NCBI GenBank assembly: GCA_031267175.1
Contig: JAIRZP010000033.1
Coordinates: 1 to 8,356 of the forward strand
Direction of reading: 5' to 3'
Source of the DNA: Coriobacteriales bacterium
GTDB lineage: Bacteria; Actinomycetota; Coriobacteriia; Coriobacteriales; UBA8131
Length of the DNA stretch: 8,356 nucleotides
Made by a program: the position numbers and the translations under genes. Below the pieces are notes generated by a model. That model did no database searches and was not told the DNA's origin. It was given only the letters and a program-made list of their open reading frames with translations. This document shows, piece by piece, positions 1 to 4,847 of this stretch (within the stretch, counting starts at the first letter, position 1; each line of letters opens with the position of its first letter).

Positions 1-862
1 GGAAGGAATTGAGGGGTGCGAGCGCGCTGCCGGTGTCGCGCAACAGCGTGACGCGGGCCTTGATGATATAGGCGAGGGGGCCGACCGCATCGGTAAAGAC
101 CACGCCGTGATACGAGTTATTGGGAGCGGAAAGGCCGGGGAACTTGCTATTGGCCGCCCAGTCGAATGTGCCGCCGTCCACGATGACCCCGCCAATGGAG
201 GTGCCGTGACCGCCGATGAACTTGGTGGCCGAGTGCACGACGATGTCCGCGCCGTACTCAAAGGGGCGCACGAGATAGGGCGTGGCAAAGGTATTGTCCA
301 CAATGAGCGGGATGCCGGCAGCATGGGCCAGCCTGGCAATGGCCTCGATATCGACGATGGTCGCGTTGGGGTTGCCGATGGTCTCGATAAAGATGAGCTT
401 GGTGTTGGGGCGGAGGGCGGCCTGGATGGCATCGAGGTCGGCGGCATCCACAAAACTGGTCTCTATGCCAAAGTCGGCGAGCGTGTTGGCAAACAGGTTG
501 TAGGTTCCGCCGTAGATGAACTTGTCGGTAATGATATGGTCGCCACTGCGGGCGATGTTCTGCACGGCATAGGTAACGGCAGCCGCACCGGAGGCAACGG
601 CCAGGGCCGCCACGCCGCCTTCAAGCGCAGCGATACGCTTCTCAAAGACATCGTTGGTGGGGTTCATGATGCGCGTATAGATGTTGCCGCTTTCCGCTAA
701 GGCAAAACGGTCGGCCGCAGACGCGCTGGAAGGGAACACATAGCTGGTGGTCTGGTAGATAGGCACCGCGCGAGCGTCGGTGGCGGGGTCGGGGGCTTCC
801 TGCCCTACGTGCAGTTGCTTGGTCTCAAAAGACCACCTTGAGGTATCGGTAACGTTGGCCAT
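1..862 (-). CDS. metY: O-acetylhomoserine sulfhydrylase, 3' end outside window
   Basis: This is a cytosolic PLP enzyme of the Cys/Met metabolism family that makes homocysteine (or methionine) from O-acetylhomoserine and sulfide or methanethiol. The first 287 residues are visible; the family is usually about 425-430, so the C-terminal third lies beyond position 1. Visible motifs are the N-terminal QTTSYVF (37-43), YTRIMNPT (62-69) for cofactor phosphate binding, ALEGGVAALAVASG (79-92), DNTFATPY (189-196) and SATKFIGGHG (211-220), with Lys214 as the Schiff-base lysine. The ARVTLLRDTGSALAPLNSF segment (269-287) is typical of MetY rather than of cystathionine gamma-synthase. The ATG at 862 follows an AAGGA site about 7 bases upstream. 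The gene has its own promoter region and is separated from the upstream amidotransferase gene by 191 bases. The family call is firm; the exact substrate is inferred from the family. Confidence 0.93.
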   Translation of the reverse strand, partial: MANVTDTSRWSFETKQLHVGQEAPDPATDARAVPIYQTTSYVFPSSASAADRFALAESGNIYTRIMNPTNDVFEKRIAALEGGVAALAVASGAAAVTYAVQNIARSGDHIITDKFIYGGTYNLFANTLADFGIETSFVDAADLDAIQAALRPNTKLIFIETIGNPNATIVDIEAIARLAHAAGIPLIVDNTFATPYLVRPFEYGADIVVHSATKFIGGHGTSIGGVIVDGGTFDWAANSKFPGLSAPNNSYHGVVFTDAVGPLAYIIKARVTLLRDTGSALAPLNSF

Positions 863-894
863 AAGGGCTTCCTTTCTGTGGTGTAGTGCAACAT

Positions 895-932
895 GGCGCG
901 GTCTGTCCAGCGCCGTTTTCGGGGAGAAAAAC
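895..932 (-). promoter_or_regulatory. Two adjacent stem-loops in the metY leader
   Basis: In the predicted metY leader, a 5-base stem GTTTT/AAAAC (928-932 with 915-919, loop of 8) directly abuts a 5-base GC-rich stem GGCGC/GCGCC (910-914 with 895-899, loop of 10). The second is followed by about 17 bases and then the Shine-Dalgarno site. There is no run of T after either stem, so these are not simple terminators. I do not recognise a known SAM riboswitch class in them. They could be a small regulatory leader or chance structure. Confidence 0.3.
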
Positions 933-935
933 ATT

Positions 936-957
936 AACTACTGTAATACTAGTAGTT
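936..957. promoter_or_regulatory. Inverted repeat over the metY -10 region, operator candidate
   Basis: The arms AACTACT (936-942) and AGTAGTT (951-957) are perfect inverted copies separated by 8 bases. Inside lies the 8-base palindrome TACTAGTA (947-954). The repeat covers the -10 element and the expected start of transcription of metY, which is where a repressor would bind. AT-rich palindromes of this kind are used by sulfur and redox regulators such as Rrf2-family proteins, but no regulator is encoded in the window, so its identity is unknown. Confidence 0.45.
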
Positions 958-973
958 TACTCAGTTTTGTCAA
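946..973 (-). promoter_or_regulatory. Predicted sigma-70 type promoter of metY
   Basis: Reading on the minus strand there is a perfect -35 hexamer TTGACA (968-973), a 16-base spacer and a -10-like TAGTAT (946-951; 4 of 6 match to TATAAT). Transcription would start near 939, giving a leader of about 75 bases before the metY ATG. The surrounding DNA is clearly more AT-rich than the genes, as expected for a promoter. The weak -10 suggests that it may need help or be controlled. Confidence 0.55.
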
Positions 974-1053
974 GAGGCAAACTTCTTCATTATCACTGAT
1001 GCCTCTCCGGCCCTTTTTACCCAGACCTTTCCAGTCTCTCTAGTCTCTGTAGG

Positions 1054-1851
1054 CTAAAGCCCCGCGTAATCCTGAAAGAGGTAGTGGGTGTCTTCCTCGT
1101 TGTCGAAGTACTCATGCCCATGCGAGACGCCCGAACTGATAAGCCGTGCCTGCTTGAACGCCAGGGGCGTGCAGAGTGGCAGCGGCTCCCAGGCACTGCA
1201 GGGCGCCAGGGTGGCGAGTGCGCTCCTGAGCGGGGAGGTGCAGAACAGCGCGGCTTCCTCCGACACAAGCAGGTTGAGGGCACCCTGATAGTTGGCGTGC
1301 ACAAAAAACTGGTCGGAATCAAAGACGATGAGATTAAGGCAGTTGCCCTCAGACATCTCCCCAACCAGCTGGGAGAACACCGCAAAGCGCTCGTCAGACT
1401 CCAACGGCGCTCCCTTCTCAAGGATCTTCCTGTTCATCTGGTCGATAAGGTAGAGCAGTATCCGCTCGCTGTCCGTTGCGCCATTCTGTTGATAGAAATA
1501 GGGGCTGAGCGGCTCAAAGTCAAAGATGGTTCCCTTGTGGATGAGCGTCCAGTGGCGGCCGCTCGCGTCGCTTGCGGCAAAGGGATGGCAGTTCTCGGGC
1601 TCGACCTGGCCGATGGTTGCCGCGCGTATATGGGCAAGCGCATTGGTGCACGGATGCGGGTGTGAGAGGAAGCGTTCGGCCTCAAGGCTGGTATCCGCGC
1701 GCTCAACCGAGCGCACAATCCTTACCAGGGGAGCACTGAGGTCTGCCACGCCCCAGCCGTGTGGGTTCTCTTTGCCGTGCGTAAAGAACTCCCTGAGGAG
1801 TGGGCTCAACTCCACAGGCTCTCCTGAGTTTATGGCAAACAGCTCACACAT
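1054..1851 (-). CDS. Class II glutamine amidotransferase domain protein (YafJ-like)
   Basis: This is a 265-residue protein made almost entirely of an Ntn-type class II glutamine amidotransferase domain. These domains release ammonia from glutamine with an N-terminal cysteine. Visible are MCELFAINS (1-9; Cys2 would be the nucleophile after Met removal), NPHGWGVA (29-36), AHIRAATIG (73-81), ENCHPF (86-91), HKGTIFDF (105-112), TDSERIL (126-132) and a C-terminal HGHEYFDNEED (244-254). The ATG at 1851 is preferred over a TTG at 1863 because it puts Cys at position 2 and because GGAG (1858-1861), with a 6-base spacer, serves it; the TTG lies inside that ribosome site. In class II enzymes the oxyanion motif is normally H-N-G, and here it is H-K-G (Lys106). 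No synthetase domain is fused, and the acceptor of the ammonia is unknown. The gene follows folK-rsmI after 147 bases and may be read with it or alone. Confidence 0.85.
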   Translation of the reverse strand: MCELFAINSGEPVELSPLLREFFTHGKENPHGWGVADLSAPLVRIVRSVERADTSLEAERFLSHPHPCTNALAHIRAATIGQVEPENCHPFAASDASGRHWTLIHKGTIFDFEPLSPYFYQQNGATDSERILLYLIDQMNRKILEKGAPLESDERFAVFSQLVGEMSEGNCLNLIVFDSDQFFVHANYQGALNLLVSEEAALFCTSPLRSALATLAPCSAWEPLPLCTPLAFKQARLISSGVSHGHEYFDNEEDTHYLFQDYAGL

Positions 1852-1986
1852 GGCGGTCTCCAACTGTACGCCTCAGAGGCTTCTGTCCTCTCCCGGCATT
1901 AATACGGCAAAGCAATCTAGGTGCACTAAGCGCAGGTGCAAGTATACAGCGAACACCACAACACAGAGCCGGGGATGCTCAACTTT

Positions 1987-2019
1987 ACTCAGGAGCAATC
2001 AGCTGGACTCAGGAGCAAT
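1987..2019. repeat. 13-base direct repeat, tandem 20-base duplication at the folK-rsmI stop
   Basis: ACTCAGGAGCAAT occurs at 1987-1999 and again at 2007-2019, a period of 20 bases. The right-hand copy codes for the end of the FolK-RsmI protein (I-A-P-E-S) and the left-hand copy lies just after its TGA stop. Without the extra 20 bases the frame would end ...IAPE followed at once by TAA, so the duplication appears to have shifted the C-terminus to ...APESS-stop. Confidence 0.75.
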
Positions 2020-3276
2020 GAGAAGCACTATCTCTCCCTTGAGCTTTCTTCCCTCGGCACTGCGTTTGTCGAGGAGCTCGACGAGTTCGCCCGCGGTGCC
2101 CGTGAGGACTTCTTCGTAGAGCTTGGTGAGCTCCCGGGCCATGACCACCGTGCGCGCGGGCAGCACCTCGGCTATCAGCTGCAGGGTCTTTGCGGTGCGA
2201 TAGACCGATTCATAGAACACGAGGGTCGTGCCCTCAAGTTGCTCCAGTTCTTTGAGCAGCCGCATGCCGGCCCCGGACTTGCGAGGAAAGAAACCCCCAA
2301 AGTAGCTGCTGTGTGCCTTGATGCCAGCAGCGGCCAGGGCCGTGGTGAGGGCAGAGGCACCGGGGAGGATCTCAACCGTGTAGCCGGCCTCGCGCACGGT
2401 GGCCACCAGCAGGGATCCGGGATCCGAGATGCCCGGCATACCGGCATCGCTGACGTAGGCCAGGTGCCTGCCCGCTGCAAGCTCGGCCAGCATGGCAGGC
2501 AGGAGTGCGGGGAGCCGGTGGGCATCCGCGCGGCGCAGCGGGGTCTGGATCTGGTACTGAGTAGTAAGCCTGCGGGTGACACGGGTGTCCTCGCAGTAGA
2601 TGACATCGGCGGCCTGCAGCGTTTGCAGTACTCGGAGCGTGATGTCCCCGAGGTTACCAATAGGAGTGGCGCAGACGGAGAGCTTGCCAACACTGCCAGA
2701 TGACTCCCCTTTGCCAGATTCGTATTCTTCTCCGCTTTCTCCTTCTTTCTCGCAGGCAGGCCCGTCAATAATCTCTCCGCATTCGACCCGGCTGGTGTTG
2801 ACCACCGTGGCGTCGGCCAGCACGTGATGTGGGCTTATCTCCAGAAGCGGCGTTACCACAAAGGCGCGGCGCAGGGCCTCGGGGTGGGGCAGGGTGAGAT
2901 CGGGGCCGTGGCACACAACACCTTCGATGTCGATGATGTCGAGGTCAAGCGTACGTGGCCCATAGGGTACATATTCTATTCCCTCGCGTATGCGGCCAAA
3001 CGCCGTTTCGATGCCCTGGAGTATGTGAAGCAGTCTCATGGGAGAGAGCGTTGTCCTGATGAGCAGGACGGCATTCTTGAAGTTGGGTTGCTCAGCTATC
3101 ACGGCCGGGCGTGAAGTGTAGGTACTGCTCAAGGCAACGTGCGTAATCTCCGGCGTGGCGGCAATCTGCTCGGCGGCCGAGGCAAGGGTTGCGGCGCTGT
3201 CGCCCAGATTAGAGCCCAGGGCTATGACGGCCAGAACGCCAGCCTCTCCAGCCCCACCTGTTTTCTGCTCACTCAT
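1999..3276 (-). CDS. folK-rsmI: FolK-RsmI fusion: HPPK joined to 16S rRNA (C1402) 2'-O-methyltransferase
   Basis: One 425-residue frame carries two unrelated enzymes. Residues about 14-160 are 6-hydroxymethyl-7,8-dihydropterin pyrophosphokinase: ALGSNLGD (19-26), FGRIR (93-97), GPRTLDLDII (106-115, with Asp111 and Asp113 as probable Mg ligands) and HPEALRRAFV (131-140). Residues about 161-198 are a polar linker rich in Glu, Gly and Ser. Residues 199-422 are RsmI, which uses SAM to 2'-O-methylate C1402 of 16S rRNA: ATPIGNLGDITLR (203-215), CEDTRVTR (228-235), SDAGMPGISDPG (276-287), GGFFPRK (327-333), FYES (354-357), RELTKLYEE (381-389) and KGE (413-415). No ATG, GTG or TTG is placed to start RsmI on its own within the linker. 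The ATG at 3276 is chosen because GGGAGG (3283-3288) lies 6 bases upstream; an upstream TTG at 3375 would overlap folP by about 100 bases. The start overlaps the folP stop by 8 bases (ATGAGTGA), which implies translational coupling. Confidence 0.93.
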   Translation of the reverse strand: MSEQKTGGAGEAGVLAVIALGSNLGDSAATLASAAEQIAATPEITHVALSSTYTSRPAVIAEQPNFKNAVLLIRTTLSPMRLLHILQGIETAFGRIREGIEYVPYGPRTLDLDIIDIEGVVCHGPDLTLPHPEALRRAFVVTPLLEISPHHVLADATVVNTSRVECGEIIDGPACEKEGESGEEYESGKGESSGSVGKLSVCATPIGNLGDITLRVLQTLQAADVIYCEDTRVTRRLTTQYQIQTPLRRADAHRLPALLPAMLAELAAGRHLAYVSDAGMPGISDPGSLLVATVREAGYTVEILPGASALTTALAAAGIKAHSSYFGGFFPRKSGAGMRLLKELEQLEGTTLVFYESVYRTAKTLQLIAEVLPARTVVMARELTKLYEEVLTGTAGELVELLDKRSAEGRKLKGEIVLLIAPESS

Positions 3277-4117
3277 ACAGGGCCTCCCATACTTTGAGCG
3301 CCGCAACCGTAGAGCCCACATCATGGACGCGCAGCACGCCGGCACCCTGGGAGGCGGCAAAAACGGCTGCGGCAACCGACCCGGCCACCCGTTTTTCGGG
3401 AATCGCTTCTCCCGTTATCTCGCCGATGAAGTTTTTGCGCGACCATGCCGCCATCAGCAGGTACGGGGGCGAGCCCAGATTGGCCAGGCGGGCAGTACTC
3501 TGCAGGAGTTCCAGATTCTGCTCGAAGTTCTTGCCAAAGCCGGGCCCGGGATCCAGACAGATGCGCTCCCGTTCTACGCCGGCATTGGTGAGCAGCTGCG
3601 CCTGCGCGAGAAGAAACTCGCCCACCTCGGCAACCACCTCATCGTACTGCGGATTCTCCTGCATCGTCTGCGGTTCGCCTCGCATATGCATGACGACGCA
3701 ACCGGCCCTGCTCAGTGCCGCGAGCCGCTCCATGGCAGGATTGGTAAAGCCGGTGATGTCGTTGATGATGGCGGCACCCTCAGCCAGGCAGGCCTCGACG
3801 ACCTCGGCGTGATGCGAGTCTATCGATACGCAGACGCCCTCGCGGGCAAGCGGTCCCACCACGTTAAGCACGCGTGCCAGCTCCAGGTCGGGCGGCAGCT
3901 CCTCAGAGCCGGGACGGGTGGACTCCCCGCCTATGTCGATGATGTCGGCCCCCTGTTCCAGCAGGGTATGGGCGTGGCAGAGCGCGTCTTGGGTCTCCGT
4001 ATACCTGCCTCCGTCGCTGAAGGAGTCCGGGGTGGTGTTGAGGATGCCCATTAGCAGCGGCCGCCGCTGATCAAAGTGAAACGGGCCGCAGTACCAGACG
4101 TGTTGAGCTGTAGTCAT
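3269..4117 (-). CDS. folP: Dihydropteroate synthase
   Basis: FolP condenses 6-hydroxymethyl-dihydropterin diphosphate with p-aminobenzoate to give 7,8-dihydropteroate, and is the classical sulfonamide target. The protein has 282 residues, a normal length. Numbering from the ATG at 4117, the TIM-barrel motifs are MGILNTTPDSFSDGG (23-37), GADIIDIGGESTRPG (56-70), VSIDSHHAEV (96-105), AAIINDITGF (114-123), VVMHMRGEPQTMQENPQYDE (140-159), LDPGPGFGKNFEQN (187-200), WSRKNFIG (223-230) and RVHDV (262-266). Small departures from the commonest motifs are SIDS for SIDT and AAWSRK where a Gly often stands before SRK; neither removes a known catalytic residue. ATG 4117 is chosen over a TTG at 4129 that lies inside a repeat; the ribosome site before either is weak. 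FolP follows folE after 163 bases and overlaps folK-rsmI by 8 bases. Confidence 0.95.
   Translation of the reverse strand: MTTAQHVWYCGPFHFDQRRPLLMGILNTTPDSFSDGGRYTETQDALCHAHTLLEQGADIIDIGGESTRPGSEELPPDLELARVLNVVGPLAREGVCVSIDSHHAEVVEACLAEGAAIINDITGFTNPAMERLAALSRAGCVVMHMRGEPQTMQENPQYDEVVAEVGEFLLAQAQLLTNAGVERERICLDPGPGFGKNFEQNLELLQSTARLANLGSPPYLLMAAWSRKNFIGEITGEAIPEKRVAGSVAAAVFAASQGAGVLRVHDVGSTVAALKVWEALYE
3283..3288 (-). promoter_or_regulatory. Shine-Dalgarno GGGAGG that fixes the folK-rsmI start
   Basis: This is a strong GGGAGG located inside the last codons of folP, 6 bases before the ATG at 3276. It decides in favour of this start over longer versions of the frame and supports coupled translation from folP into folK-rsmI. 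Confidence 0.8.
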
Positions 4118-4126
4118 GGGCGTTCT

Positions 4127-4213
4127 CAATCGTTTCTTGTCAACTCTGGATTGTCAATCATGGGTTACCAATCGTTGCTTGTTGATTATGGGCTATTTGC
4201 AATCATGAGTTGT
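4127..4213. repeat. Two imperfect tandem copies of a 42-45 base AT-rich repeat between folE and folP
   Basis: Copy 1 (4127-4168) and copy 2 (4169-4213) each begin CAATCGTTKCTTGT and end CAATCATGRGTTRY, with a variable middle of 14 or 17 bases. A partial third start, CAATTGC, follows at 4214. On the minus strand this gives a cluster of ATTG and TTGACA words. The unit fits no insertion sequence I know and has no convincing reading frame. It fills most of the 163-base space between folE and folP (4118-4280), which is otherwise empty of recognisable genes. Confidence 0.6.
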
Positions 4214-4280
4214 CAATTGCGCCTTGCGCTATTGGTCACTTCCCCTACGGTGCTACTAATAACAGGGCCATGCGTGTTGC

Positions 4281-4847
4281 TTATTTGCCGAGTATAAGCT
4301 CCAGCGCCTCGGCGCGGGTCTTTTGAGAGAGTTCAAAGGCGCCTCGCACTGCCGAGGTCACGGTTTTTGCGCCGGGCTTCTTGACGCCTCTCATGCTCAT
4401 GCAGAGATGCTCGGCTTCCACCACAACGATAACGCCGTCGGGCTCCAGGCGATCGACCAGCGTGTTGGCAATCTGGCCCGTGAGCCGCTCCTGCACCTGC
4501 AGGCGGCGGGCAAACACATCCACGGTGCGCGCCAGCTTTGAGAGGCCACAGATCTTGCCGGCAGCGCCAGGCAGATAGGCAACGTGCGCCAGTCCAAAGA
4601 AGGGCACCAGATGGTGTTCGCACATGCTGTAGAAGGGAATGTCCTTGACCAGCACCATCTCGCGATGGCCTTCTTCAAAGGTTACGGCAAAAAACTCGGC
4701 CACGTCCTGGTGCATGCCTTCAAGCACCTCGTCGTACATTCGGGCTACGCGTGCGGGCGTTTCTCTGAGGCCTGGCCTTTCGGGATCCTCCCCGATGCCC
4801 TCCAGAATGAGACGAATACCCTGCTCTATCTTAGCGTTGTCTATCAT
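4281..4847 (-). CDS. folE: GTP cyclohydrolase I
   Basis: FolE opens the GTP ring to give 7,8-dihydroneopterin triphosphate and formate, the first step of folate synthesis. It is a zinc enzyme that forms a homodecamer in known members. The 188-residue length is normal for the family. Motifs are PERPGLRETPARVARMY (22-38), YSMCEHHLVPFFG (73-85, with Cys76 and His79 as zinc ligands by comparison with E. coli), KICGLSKLAR (98-107), QVQERLT (117-123) and EHLCMSMRG (146-154, with Cys149 as the third zinc ligand). This is the canonical zinc-dependent FolE, not the FolE2 type. The ATG at 4847 lies inside the 3' end of ftsH (17-base overlap), so translation is probably coupled to ftsH; the ribosome site is weak (ACGGAC). 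The stop is followed by the repeat-bearing spacer before folP. Confidence 0.97.
   Translation of the reverse strand: MIDNAKIEQGIRLILEGIGEDPERPGLRETPARVARMYDEVLEGMHQDVAEFFAVTFEEGHREMVLVKDIPFYSMCEHHLVPFFGLAHVAYLPGAAGKICGLSKLARTVDVFARRLQVQERLTGQIANTLVDRLEPDGVIVVVEAEHLCMSMRGVKKPGAKTVTSAVRGAFELSQKTRAEALELILGK

Noticed and set aside
107..700. Long open frame on the plus strand
   Set aside because: It lies wholly antisense to metY, whose PLP-enzyme motifs are unmistakable; the predicted protein is low-information, rich in Gly and Val, and follows from codon use of the real gene.
995..1050. Possible terminator after the amidotransferase gene
   Set aside because: On the minus strand only a 4-base AGAC/GTCT stem is found, and it is followed by A's rather than T's; the TTTTT run belongs to the plus strand, which has no gene here.
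1941..1946. TATACT as a -10 for the amidotransferase gene
   Set aside because: The hexamer is good but nothing like a -35 stands at 16-18 bases, so I do not call a promoter from it.
3277..3375. Longer N-terminus of folK-rsmI starting at TTG 3375
   Set aside because: The extra 33 residues are an out-of-frame reading of folP without HPPK similarity, while ATG 3276 has a strong GGGAGG site.
3155..4054. 299-codon open frame on the plus strand
   Set aside because: It is antisense to folP and the start of folK-rsmI and resembles no family; its composition is that of a reverse-strand shadow.
4160..4220. Promoter for folP from the TTGACA words in the folE-folP spacer
   Set aside because: The best pair, TTGACA and CATAAT, is 20 bases apart, and the other TTGACA copies have no -10 at 16-18 bases; they are better explained by the repeat units.
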